Origin: a virus
Reading direction: 5' to 3' (one strand)
DNA length: 39,455 nucleotides
IMG/VR virus record: IMGVR_UViG_3300044642_000594
Coordinates: 1 to 39,455 of that record
The stretch's first letter is position 1; each line of letters starts with the position of its first letter. Shown in pieces: positions 1-7,322 of this stretch. A model generated the notes under the pieces. It did not search any database, was not told the DNA's origin, and was given only the letters and a program-made list of their open reading frames with translations. Made by a program: the position numbers and the translations under genes.

Positions 1-273
1 GATCTAGAGAAGATTGAGATTATGGGGATTGAAGATGGCGGCCAATGGATTCCGTTTGCTTTCCATATAGGGATTGTGGTGGCATGTAAGCTCACTACGC
101 CAGATGAAGACTCTCCAGCATTTAATTGCACAACAATTTTTACAGAGCAGGGAGACACGTATATTATTGATACTCCTTACATTGAGTTTCTTAAGCTTTT
201 CATGATCCATAATAATACTACTCCTAAAGAAGAGAAAGAGGGGGATGATGAAAAGAATGATTTAGAATTTTAA
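1..273 (+). CDS. Hypothetical protein, 5' truncated by window edge
   Basis: The frame is open from the first base, so the true start probably lies to the left. The first internal ATG is at 22, and the seven codons before it read naturally as part of the same protein. The visible part (about 90 residues) is a compact domain with an acidic, lysine-rich tail (EEKEGDDEKNDLEF). I do not recognise the family. It ends 19 bases before the next gene in a co-directional row of small genes. I see no signal peptide or membrane segment in the visible part. Confidence 0.6.
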   Translation, partial: DLEKIEIMGIEDGGQWIPFAFHIGIVVACKLTTPDEDSPAFNCTTIFTEQGDTYIIDTPYIEFLKLFMIHNNTTPKEEKEGDDEKNDLEF

Positions 274-274
274 C

Positions 275-285
275 AACCAAACAAA
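275..285 (+). promoter_or_regulatory. A-rich leader motif before gene at 293
   Basis: AACCAAACAAA lies just upstream of the ATG at 293. The same 11-mer precedes the ATG at 10189, and a close relative precedes the ATG at 13313. No Shine-Dalgarno sequence is present. A-rich leaders of this kind are usual for Bacteroidota translation starts, so I read it as a translation-enhancing leader. Confidence 0.45.
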
Positions 286-292
286 AAAAACC

Positions 293-628
293 ATGAGTGA
301 AGAACAACAAGAAAAAGCAGTTCCTACAAAAGAGGAGATTGTATCTTTTATGAGGGAACAGATTGAAGTGAAGAGTGTACAGCTTGAGCTTCAAGAATTG
401 AACACGGGCTTGGCTGTCTCTAGGGCAGAAGAGCTAAAGGCTCTGGCTTTCATTGCACAGATGACACAGCCGGGGGGAAGACCAGAGGGTGTTCCACATA
501 CATTGACGCAGGAAGATTTGGATAATAATCCAGAACTTGCTAGTGGTGGATTTAAGGTGGGGGATGAAGTGATTGTCCCTAATGAAGCTCCTGCAGAGAA
601 GCAAAGAACATTAAAGAAGAACGCTTAA
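293..628 (+). CDS. Conserved-looking hypothetical phage protein
   Basis: This 111-residue acidic protein starts at the first ATG after an A-rich leader. Residues about 10-60 are predicted helical (KEEIVSFMREQIEVKSVQLELQELN...). The second half holds a short segment with FKVGDEVIVPNE, which looks like a small beta strand-turn element. The C-terminus is basic (KQRTLKKNA). No enzymatic motif is visible. It sits nine bases before the winged-helix-like gene and is probably co-transcribed with it. Function is unknown. Confidence 0.7.
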   Translation: MSEEQQEKAVPTKEEIVSFMREQIEVKSVQLELQELNTGLAVSRAEELKALAFIAQMTQPGGRPEGVPHTLTQEDLDNNPELASGGFKVGDEVIVPNEAPAEKQRTLKKNA

Positions 629-637
629 TTTATTACA

Positions 638-1000
638 ATGGCATTAGTTAATCAAGTAGATAAGAGAGTGAAGATGAGCACTTGGCAGATTGTCAAGTAC
701 CAGATTCTTACGCATTGTTATCTCTTTGATATACCAGCGAGTGAGGCAGACCTAAACTGCCTCACTTTTTTGGCCATAGAGGGAGAGCAAGAATTAACTC
801 ATTTTTGTAATAAAGCGTATGATAAGAAGATATTTTCTAGTACACAGTCTGTAAGGAATTGTTTGACAAAGGCAGAAAAGAAAGGATTGATTAAGAAGGA
901 AGGAAAGAATAAGAAAAAGATTTCTATCAATCCCACACTTAATGTGTATGCCAGCGGGAATATTTTATTAGATTATAAATTCTTAAGCGTTGAAGCCTAA
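638..1000 (+). CDS. Winged-helix-like DNA-binding protein (putative)
   Basis: This 120-residue basic protein has a C-terminal half that reads like a winged helix. A recognition-helix-like stretch (SSTQSVRNCLTKAEKKGLI, about residues 68-86) is followed by a lysine-rich wing (KKEGKNKKKISINP). The N-terminal half is helical. No catalytic motif is seen. The last 11 bases overlap the TTG start of the IHF/HU-like gene, so the two are likely translated together. A role in phage transcription control or DNA architecture is an inference from fold-like pattern and neighbour only. Confidence 0.65.
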   Translation: MALVNQVDKRVKMSTWQIVKYQILTHCYLFDIPASEADLNCLTFLAIEGEQELTHFCNKAYDKKIFSSTQSVRNCLTKAEKKGLIKKEGKNKKKISINPTLNVYASGNILLDYKFLSVEA

Positions 1001-1406
1001 AAAGTCTAAAGAATTAATTCCTAACGTTGCTAAGGATCTTGGCGTATCAGAGCAAATGGTGTCAGATGTAACATCATTTTATTGGCATGAAATTAGAAAG
1101 AGTTTATCTAGCCTAAAGCATGCTAGAGTTCATGTCACCAATTTAGGGGATTTTACAATCAAGCATTGGAAACTAGACGATAAGATAGACATGCTTGAAA
1201 AGTTTAAAGAAAACTTTAGACAAAAAGGACTACAAGAAATTGTAACAAGATTTAGAACAGACGAAACCTTATTTGATTTAAAAGCCATTAGAGAGTTAAT
1301 GGATGAGGAAAATCAAAGAAGGGATTTTATTAAATTACATAAAAACAACAATGAGCCTAAAAGAGAACATAATCAAAATTTGGAAATCAAAGGGGGCAAT
1401 ACTTGA
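990..1406 (+). CDS. IHF/HU-like DNA-bending protein
   Basis: This 138-residue protein has the N-terminal pattern of the HU/IHF family: helices around IPNVAKDLGVSEQMVSDVTSFYWHEIRKSL, then the strand and turn ARVHVTNLGDFTIKHWKL, which matches the HU 'hhhxxhGxF' core. HU/IHF proteins bind and bend DNA as dimers and are recurrent in crAss-like and related phages. The C-terminal 70 residues are a charged extension, KxKR-rich near the end. The start is a TTG at 990 giving MKPKKSKE. The next ATG lies inside the first helix and would remove the basic N-terminus, so TTG is preferred. It overlaps both neighbours. Confidence 0.75.
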   Translation: MKPKKSKELIPNVAKDLGVSEQMVSDVTSFYWHEIRKSLSSLKHARVHVTNLGDFTIKHWKLDDKIDMLEKFKENFRQKGLQEIVTRFRTDETLFDLKAIRELMDEENQRRDFIKLHKNNNEPKREHNQNLEIKGGNT

Positions 1407-1680
1407 GGGTGTAAAGAATTCTATATTTAAGAGAGAAGATGTAGAAGAGATTGCACGATATAGAATGCTTATTTGCAAATTCTGTGATGTCTATACAGAA
1501 GAGGATGAAGGATGCATGGTGCCCGGCACATCTCCATGTTGTAGTCAACTAAAAGGAGGATGCGGATGCTCACTACAGTTTAAGACAAGATCACTTTCTT
1601 CATGCTGTCCTTTAGGGAAATGGGATGCTGAGGTGAGCCAAGAAGAAGAGGATATAATCAATCAAAAACTAGGAATATAA
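1351..1680 (+). CDS. Cysteine-rich putative zinc-binding protein
   Basis: Starting at the ATG at 1351 the protein has 109 residues (MSLKENIIKIW...). An upstream in-frame start at 1303 is possible but would lie deeper inside the preceding gene. Nine cysteines sit in the second half: C42, C45, C55, C63, C64, C71, C73, C85, C86. They fall in the pattern CxxC...C...CC...GGCGC...CCPLGKW. This is a likely zinc-ribbon or knuckle fold. The first 40 residues are helical and basic. It overlaps the IHF/HU-like gene by 56 bases in another frame and precedes the nuclease gene by five bases. Function unknown; nucleic-acid binding is plausible. Confidence 0.7.
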   Translation: MSLKENIIKIWKSKGAILEGVKNSIFKREDVEEIARYRMLICKFCDVYTEEDEGCMVPGTSPCCSQLKGGCGCSLQFKTRSLSSCCPLGKWDAEVSQEEEDIINQKLGI

Positions 1681-1685
1681 ACACA

Positions 1686-2525
1686 ATGAGCATTATTAAA
1701 TTCACAGCACACGATCACAGTTACACAAGTTTAGATGAGAAGGACAACATTAAGTGGGTTTCTGTAACATCTTTTATTGGTAATTTTAAACAACCATTTG
1801 ATGCAGACAAGATTGCGTTAAAATCTTCTAAGTCTAAAAAGTCAAAATGGTACGGAATGACTCCAGAAGAAATCAAAGAGGCTTGGAACAACGAGTCTTT
1901 GCGTGCTACAACATTGGGTACATGGTATCACAATTGTAGAGAATCTGATATATGCTCTTTTGAAACCATGGAAAGACATGGTAAAACTATTCCTGTTTTT
2001 AAAACCATTGAGAATGAGGGAGTTAAGTTTTCTCCTAACCAAAAGTTAGTGGATGGCATCTACCCAGAACTAATGGTATATTTAAAATCATCTGGACTTT
2101 GTGGTCAATCTGATTTAGTGGAGGTGATAGATGGACATGTACACATTACAGATTACAAGACTAATAAGGAGATTAAGACTGAAGGATTTACAAACTGGGA
2201 AGGAATCACTACTAAGATGAATTTTCCTGTAAATCATTTAGATGATTGTAATGTAAACCACTATGCATTACAATTAAGTTTGTACATGTATATTATATTA
2301 AAGCACAATCCTAAATTAAAACCAGGAGTGCTCACTATACATCACATTGTATTTGAAACTGTAGGGGCAGATAAGTTTGGTAACCCAATTACCGCTCTTG
2401 ATACAAATGGAGATCCTATTGTAAAGGATATTGTTCAATACACACTTCCTTATTTGAAGAGTGAGATAATTAGCTTGCTACACTGGCTAGAAGACAACAG
2501 AGATAAGCTAAAAGAAAAACACTAA
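1686..2525 (+). CDS. PD-(D/E)XK nuclease, RecB/Cas4-like
   Basis: This 279-residue protein carries the ordered motifs of the PD-(D/E)XK superfamily: H82 in LGTWYH, D143 in CGQSDLVE, D156-Y-K158 in HITDYKTNK, and a RecB-type QLxxY motif (Q196...Y200 in ALQLSLYMY). Such nucleases cut or trim DNA using metal bound by the acidic residues, and phages use them in recombination, host DNA breakdown or genome processing. All the key residues appear intact. The gene ends in TAATG, sharing one base with the next start, which suggests translational coupling. Confidence 0.85.
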   Translation: MSIIKFTAHDHSYTSLDEKDNIKWVSVTSFIGNFKQPFDADKIALKSSKSKKSKWYGMTPEEIKEAWNNESLRATTLGTWYHNCRESDICSFETMERHGKTIPVFKTIENEGVKFSPNQKLVDGIYPELMVYLKSSGLCGQSDLVEVIDGHVHITDYKTNKEIKTEGFTNWEGITTKMNFPVNHLDDCNVNHYALQLSLYMYIILKHNPKLKPGVLTIHHIVFETVGADKFGNPITALDTNGDPIVKDIVQYTLPYLKSEIISLLHWLEDNRDKLKEKH

Positions 2526-3142
2526 TGGTATTAAACCACAACATTGATAATATAAAGTGTTTGGTAAGATTATCCCATTTTACAAAAAGGGAAGAGGATA
2601 AAGACACTTACCACAATGCTTATGCATTTGCTATTCAATCAATAGCGGGAAAGATTCTTACATTTCATATTATGACAGATTATGGGATGGTGAGAAGCAG
2701 GGTGCCGATTAGTGAGATATTTTTTTCAGAACCAACTAAAGATATTCCATTTCATTTTAAACAGCTATGGGATTGTTTTAGTGAAAATGTCTCTGTAATT
2801 TGTTATGATTACCTTTGTGAGAAAAGATGTCAGGTGGTGCTAAAAGATGGAAGTATGGTGTGGGCTAGTTACATGTTCACTGTAGATTGGTATAATAATG
2901 CTTATTCAGACGAACCTACAGATTATAAATGTGGACATATACTTATTGCGGACGATGGTTATTTTTTATGCCAGCCAAACAATAGAATATTTTGGAAAGA
3001 CTCTAATTGGGTTACAAAATCTTTTCCTATTGAACCAAAAGAAATAAAAGTTGATTCAGAACTACTATCTGTTGAGACAATTTCAGACAGATGGGTAAGT
3101 GATGATGGGGATTCATATTATTATAACATAACTAAAGAATAA
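2525..3142 (+). CDS. Hypothetical protein, 205 aa
   Basis: The protein is a mixed alpha/beta soluble protein rich in aromatic residues and cysteines, with no catalytic signature I can name. The N-terminal region (NIDNIKCLVRLSHFTKREEDKDTYHNAYAF) reads like a conserved phage domain rather than random sequence. The C-terminal part is rich in W, Y and D (FWKDSNWV, DDGDSYYYN). It is joined to both neighbours by TAATG overlaps, so it is probably made together with the nuclease and the SET protein. No function is proposed. Confidence 0.7.
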   Translation: MVLNHNIDNIKCLVRLSHFTKREEDKDTYHNAYAFAIQSIAGKILTFHIMTDYGMVRSRVPISEIFFSEPTKDIPFHFKQLWDCFSENVSVICYDYLCEKRCQVVLKDGSMVWASYMFTVDWYNNAYSDEPTDYKCGHILIADDGYFLCQPNNRIFWKDSNWVTKSFPIEPKEIKVDSELLSVETISDRWVSDDGDSYYYNITKE

Positions 3143-3516
3143 TGTTACTTATAGAAACTTATTTAGCAGAGTCACCTGGAATGGGACTTGGCTTATTTAC
3201 TAAAAACTTCATTAAAAAAGACACTGTAATATGGGAGTTTGTAGAAGGCTTTGATATAGAAGTGCACGTAGATGAATATAAAAATTTGAATGATGTTCAG
3301 AAGGCATTTATAGACAAGTACTTCTGGAAAGAAGGAGATTACTTATACGGTTCTTGTGACTATTCAAACTTTCAAAACCATAGTTATAATCCAAATTCTG
3401 TAGTGATAGGTGAAAAGATGTTAGCTGCAAGAGACATTTATCCACACGAGGAAATATTAGTAGATTATCAGACTTTTGATGATAACTTTGATTCTTATAA
3501 AGACATATTAAAATGA
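3142..3516 (+). CDS. SET-domain protein (putative protein lysine methyltransferase)
   Basis: This 124-residue protein is essentially one minimal SET domain. Visible landmarks are the N-terminal SPGMGLGLFT (residues 11-20, matching the 'GxGLF/A' cofactor loop), NHSYNPN (79-85, matching the NHSxxPN active-site knot) and EEILVDYQTF (103-112, matching the GEEIxxDY motif with the catalytic-region tyrosine). SET enzymes transfer a methyl group from S-adenosylmethionine to protein lysines. I see no pre-SET or post-SET cysteine clusters. It shares a TAATG junction with the gene before and an ATGA junction with the gene after. The substrate is unknown; the IHF/HU-like protein nearby or a host protein are only guesses. 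Confidence 0.8.
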   Translation: MLLIETYLAESPGMGLGLFTKNFIKKDTVIWEFVEGFDIEVHVDEYKNLNDVQKAFIDKYFWKEGDYLYGSCDYSNFQNHSYNPNSVVIGEKMLAARDIYPHEEILVDYQTFDDNFDSYKDILK

Positions 3517-4025
3517 TAAGATTATTTGATGTACAAAATGGTAAAGTGATTCCTAGTGAACATTGTTACACATTAAAGTTTTTAAAAGACATCATGGACG
3601 AGTATGGTGAAGAATCTACAAAGGTTTATGCATATTTGTTTTATATGACTTGCCCTAACCCAGATTTAAATCCTTTTTTTGATGTTCCTGAAACAGATAA
3701 AGAAGAGATTATTATAACTGAGGTGGATGGGGACTTTTCTACAGAAGATGATCTTGTAGTAAATGGATTAAGAATGTGCAAGAAGTTGTACGAAACACCT
3801 ACATACAGAGCATATCAGGGCATCAAGATTGCACTAGATAATATGGCTGGGTTTATGGCCACTGAAAGAGTGACATCTGGTAGAGACGGATCTGCAACAG
3901 CTATTCTTAGAATTGCTGAAAGATTTGACTCTGTTAGACAAAGTTTTAAAGGAGTGTATAGAGACTTGATGGAAGAACAACAATCACAAGTTAGAGGAGG
4001 ACAGAATTTAGCATACGATCAATAA
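3513..4025 (+). CDS. Conserved phage protein upstream of packaging genes; small terminase candidate
   Basis: This 170-residue acidic, mostly helical protein overlaps the SET gene by four bases (ATGA). A charged, loop-rich centre (PFFDVPETDKEEIIITEVDGDFSTEDD) separates an N-terminal helical region from a C-terminal helical region (residues about 85-155), which ends in QSQVRGGQNLAYDQ. I see no clear helix-turn-helix. Position just before the PhoH-like ATPase and large terminase would suit a terminase small subunit, whose sequences are poorly conserved. That assignment rests on synteny and size only and is weak. Confidence 0.65.
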   Translation: MIRLFDVQNGKVIPSEHCYTLKFLKDIMDEYGEESTKVYAYLFYMTCPNPDLNPFFDVPETDKEEIIITEVDGDFSTEDDLVVNGLRMCKKLYETPTYRAYQGIKIALDNMAGFMATERVTSGRDGSATAILRIAERFDSVRQSFKGVYRDLMEEQQSQVRGGQNLAYDQ

Positions 4026-4029
4026 TATT

Positions 4030-4680
4030 ATGAGAGAACCAAACAGAGAACGTAAGTCAGAAATTAAATACAATGTTACGCTTAATGATGAGCAAAAAGA
4101 AGCAAAGCGTTTAATCATTGATAATCAGATAGTTATAATTACAGGAAGAGCAGGTAGTGGTAAAAGTTTAGTATGTGCACTAACAGCATTAGATTTCCTA
4201 AACAAAAAACAGTGTGATCAAATCTTTGTAACACGTGCTACTATCGAGGTGGGGTCTTCATTAGGCTTTCTTCCAGGTACATTAGATGATAAGTTTAATC
4301 CCTATCTAGAAGCATTTCAGGAAAACTTAGTAAAGTGCACTGAAAAAGTTAGGGTGGAGAACCTAGTAAAAGAACATAAGATTATTGCCTATCCCGTGCA
4401 GTTTATTCGTGGCAAGACAATTGATGACATTCTTGTTGTAGAAGAAGCCCAAAACCTTTCTAAAACAGAAATGCTAGCTATTTTGACACGTCTAGGTAAA
4501 ACTGGAAAGATTATCATTAACGGTGATAATGAACAACAAGACACTAAATATGGGGTAACGGGTTTAAGTTATGCAATAGAGCTATCTAAAAAGATTGAAG
4601 AAATTAAATGGGTAAAGCTTAAAGAAAACCATCGTAGTGATATTGTGGGTAAAATACTAGAATACGAGTATAACTGTTAA
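4030..4680 (+). CDS. phoH: PhoH-like ATPase
   Basis: This 216-residue P-loop protein matches the PhoH family along its length. It has Walker A GRAGSGKS (residues 39-46), the following VTRATIEVG segment (67-75, as in PhoH 'RP.V..G'), LGFLPGTLDDKFNPY (78-92), a Walker B-like ILVVEEAQN (134-142), the NGD sensor region (164-166) and the C-terminal KENHRSDIVGKIL. PhoH proteins are ATPases with proposed RNA or nucleic-acid remodelling roles and are common in phages; their phage function is not settled. Start is the ATG five bases after the previous stop. A tRNA-like gene lies between it and the terminase. Confidence 0.9.
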   Translation: MREPNRERKSEIKYNVTLNDEQKEAKRLIIDNQIVIITGRAGSGKSLVCALTALDFLNKKQCDQIFVTRATIEVGSSLGFLPGTLDDKFNPYLEAFQENLVKCTEKVRVENLVKEHKIIAYPVQFIRGKTIDDILVVEEAQNLSKTEMLAILTRLGKTGKIIINGDNEQQDTKYGVTGLSYAIELSKKIEEIKWVKLKENHRSDIVGKILEYEYNC

Positions 4681-4689
4681 ATAGTACCA

Positions 4690-4799
4690 TGTAGAGTGAC
4701 GAAATTGGCAGACGTACCCACCTGTCTCGTGGGTGTGGAACAACTGATAAAGGAATTATCCCTAAAGTCCACTTGGTGGTTCGACTCCATCCTCTACAG
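4690..4799 (+). tRNA. Class II tRNA-like gene with oversized variable region, anticodon read as GTC
   Basis: A full cloverleaf can be folded by eye. The acceptor is TGTAGAG/CTCTACA (4690-4696 with 4792-4798). The D stem is ACG/CGT (4699-4701 with 4713-4715), with an AAATTGGCAGA loop as in bacterial tRNA-Leu. The anticodon stem is CCCAC/GTGGG (4717-4721 with 4729-4733) and its loop is CTGTCTC. The T stem is GGTGG/CCATC (4775-4779 with 4787-4791), with T loop TTCGACT. The anticodon by position is GTC (4724-4726), nominally Asp, although the D arm and variable arm look Leu/Ser-like and base 37 is T. The variable region (4734-4774, 41 bases) has an outer stem GTGGA/TCCAC and an inner GATAA/TTATC hairpin. 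CCA is not encoded. Identity is uncertain. Confidence 0.75.
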
Positions 4800-4828
4800 C
4801 AAATGTTCCTAATACTAATGGAAAAATA

Positions 4829-7021
4829 ATGTTTAAAGAAATACCTACATACGAAAATGGTAGTTGGAGTGTAACAACATTTGATACTAGAGAGGAATTT
4901 AAAGACTACCTCTTGTCTATTTTTAAGGAGCCCGGAAAATACGAGTTTAATGAGACTAGTAAAATTTTTAACGAAGAGGGCAGAAAGTTTCAGAAACAGG
5001 GGTTTTATTGTGCAGCTCCTGTAAAAACCAAAGATTTTATTGCATACTGGGACGATCAGAAAAGAAAATGTCGTAACGGCATTATTGTAAAAGACGGTGA
5101 TTATTCTTGGTATGTAAGTAGAGACTACTACATGTGGTTAAACTTTCTTCCAATTTATGACAAAGAGGAAAAAAGATTTGACTTTGCTAAGGTAAGAGAT
5201 GCACAGTATCACATGGCGTTGTACGAACATCTAGCTGAGATGCACTACAAGCATGCCATCATTCTAAAAAAGCGTCAAATAGCGTCTTCTTATTTTCACA
5301 TGGCTAAGTTGATAAACCAATATTGGTTTGAAGAAGGAGCTGTATTAAAGATTGGTGCTTCTCTAAAGGATTATATTAACGAGAAGGGCTCATGGAAATT
5401 CCTTAATGAGTATAAAAACTTCTTAAATGAGCACACTGCTTGGTATAGACCAGCTGAACCTGACAAGGTGGGGGCATGGCAGCAGCAAATTAAAGTGAGG
5501 ATTGGTGGTCGTGATACTTATAAAGGACTTAAATCTACGATTAATCTCTATTCTTTTGAAAAAGATCCAACCCATGGTGTCGGTGGACCCGTAACTTATT
5601 TCTTTCATGAGGAAGCTGGTATTGCTCCAAAGATGGATGATACATACGGATTCATGAAACCAGCTCTTAAGTCTGGTCACATGATTACGGGTCAATTTAT
5701 TGCTGCCGGATCTGTCGGTGATCTTGATCAATGTGAGCCAATGAAGGAGTATATTCTACACCCAGAAGAGAATGGCTTCTACGGGGTAGAAACTGACCTT
5801 ATAGACAAGGATGGAACAACTGGTATATCAGGACTATTTATTCCTGAACAGTGGTCTATGCCCCCTTATATTGACAAATACGGCAACTCTAAAGTGGAGG
5901 AAGCTTTAGAGGCTTTAGAGAAGGAATTTGATAAGATGAAAAAGGATCTTGATCCAGCAGCTTATCAGTTAACCGTATCTCAGCAACCAAGATGCATTGA
6001 AGAAGCATTTGCTACTCGTAAGATAAGTGTATTTCCTCCACACTTGGTGGCTAAACAAATGCAAAGGATTCAAGATAGGCAGTATCCTATAGAATATTTA
6101 GAGCTTTCTAGAAATGCAGAAGGCAAAATAATAGATAAGCCATCTAGGAAAACACCTATTATGGATTTTCCTATATCCAAAAAAACAGAAGATAAAGAAG
6201 GTGTAATCTGTGTTTACGAAAGACCGCACAAAGATCCTACATTTGGGATGTACTACGCTTCTGTGGACCCCGTTGGAGAAGGAAAGACCACCACGTCTGA
6301 ATCACTATGTTCTATATATGTATATAAAAACCCTGTTGAGATTATTAAGGATGAAGGGAACGGAAAAGTAAAAAACGAAATAGAACGTGACATGATTGTA
6401 GCATCATGGTGTGGACGTTTTGATGATCTTAACAAAACTCATGAAAGACTGGAGCTTCTTATAGAATGGTATAATGCCTGGACAATAGTAGAAAATAACG
6501 TAGCTTTGTTTATTCAATACATGATTAGTAAAAAGAAACAAAGATACCTTGTGCCAAAAGATATGATCTTGTTCCTAAAAGATATTGGAGCAAACAGAAA
6601 CGTTTTTCAAGAGTATGGTTGGAAGAACGTTGGTACATTATTTAAAGGAAATGTACTATCTTACGGTATTGAATTCTTAAAAGAAGAACTAGATTACGAG
6701 ACTAAAGAAAACGGAGACATTGTAAAAACAGTGTATGGCGTAGAACGTATACCAGACATTATGCTTCTTAAAGAAATGCAGGCTTATAGAGAAGGACTAA
6801 ACGTTGACCGGTTAGTAGCATTTTGTGCTCTTATAGCCTTTGCAAAAGTACAGCAGAGTAACAGAGGCTTGGCTAAACGTGTGGAAGTTACAAAAGAAAA
6901 CTTGGATAACTCCCAGAAATTTAGTAAATTAAACTTGAGCCCCTTTAGACATATTGGAGGTTCAAAAGGTAGTTCCTCTGGTATAAAAGCAACAAGAAAT
7001 CCTTTTAGAAATATAAAATAA
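4829..7021 (+). CDS. terL: Terminase large subunit (TerL), packaging ATPase/nuclease
   Basis: This 730-residue protein is the two-domain packaging motor that translocates phage DNA into the prohead and cuts it. The ATPase half has a variant Walker A KKRQIASS (about 147-154), related to the KARQxGxS form of other terminases but with alanine for the glycine. It also has a Walker B-like TYFFHEEAG (256-264) and a coupling motif AAGSVGDLD (292-300). The nuclease half shows the expected acidic residues: D480 in YYASVDPVGEG, E555 in TIVENNVALF and D660 in LNVDRLVAFCALIAFA. The start ATG follows the tRNA-like gene by 29 bases. It is two bases from the next gene. The N-terminal 130 residues are an additional region before the ATPase. 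Confidence 0.92.
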   Translation: MFKEIPTYENGSWSVTTFDTREEFKDYLLSIFKEPGKYEFNETSKIFNEEGRKFQKQGFYCAAPVKTKDFIAYWDDQKRKCRNGIIVKDGDYSWYVSRDYYMWLNFLPIYDKEEKRFDFAKVRDAQYHMALYEHLAEMHYKHAIILKKRQIASSYFHMAKLINQYWFEEGAVLKIGASLKDYINEKGSWKFLNEYKNFLNEHTAWYRPAEPDKVGAWQQQIKVRIGGRDTYKGLKSTINLYSFEKDPTHGVGGPVTYFFHEEAGIAPKMDDTYGFMKPALKSGHMITGQFIAAGSVGDLDQCEPMKEYILHPEENGFYGVETDLIDKDGTTGISGLFIPEQWSMPPYIDKYGNSKVEEALEALEKEFDKMKKDLDPAAYQLTVSQQPRCIEEAFATRKISVFPPHLVAKQMQRIQDRQYPIEYLELSRNAEGKIIDKPSRKTPIMDFPISKKTEDKEGVICVYERPHKDPTFGMYYASVDPVGEGKTTTSESLCSIYVYKNPVEIIKDEGNGKVKNEIERDMIVASWCGRFDDLNKTHERLELLIEWYNAWTIVENNVALFIQYMISKKKQRYLVPKDMILFLKDIGANRNVFQEYGWKNVGTLFKGNVLSYGIEFLKEELDYETKENGDIVKTVYGVERIPDIMLLKEMQAYREGLNVDRLVAFCALIAFAKVQQSNRGLAKRVEVTKENLDNSQKFSKLNLSPFRHIGGSKGSSSGIKATRNPFRNIK

Positions 7022-7023
7022 TT

Positions 7024-7317
7024 ATGTTAGATAAAGAACTTCATGCTGAAAAAGTAACTATTCTTTCTAGATTAATTAAAGAGAGCTCTCTTACATTAGA
7101 GGAGGCTCTCCTTCTTTTAAGAGAAGGGGAAGAAGAAAAAGAAGAAAATATTAAAACATCAAGCCTTCCTCTTACAGGATATGTTTATGCAAATGGTACA
7201 ATAGGAACAGGTACTACTACTCCAACTAGTCGAATGACCATTGGCTCAAATGGAACTGTAACTTTTAGTTCATCAACTGACTTAATTGCTGAAAACTCAG
7301 CTGACTTAAATACTTAA
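7024..7317 (+). CDS. Small protein with helical N-terminus and fibre-like C-terminus
   Basis: This 97-residue protein lies between terminase and portal, two bases after one and five before the other. Residues 1-45 are a charged helix (SLTLEEALLLLREGEEEKEE). Residues 50-97 switch to a glycine/threonine/serine-rich stretch, YVYANGTIGTGTTTPTSRMTIGSNGTVTF. This closely resembles the 'GxIGIGTTTPxSxLxV' units of the tail-fibre genes in this window (for example near 23190 and 28806). I do not know a family for the whole protein. It could be a minor head protein or decoration; function is not assigned. Confidence 0.65.
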   Translation: MLDKELHAEKVTILSRLIKESSLTLEEALLLLREGEEEKEENIKTSSLPLTGYVYANGTIGTGTTTPTSRMTIGSNGTVTFSSSTDLIAENSADLNT

Positions 7318-7322
7318 ATATC

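Noticed and set aside
5423-5731. Antisense open frame inside the terminase gene
   Set aside because: The + strand frame here contains conserved terminase motifs, so the reverse frame is a shadow.
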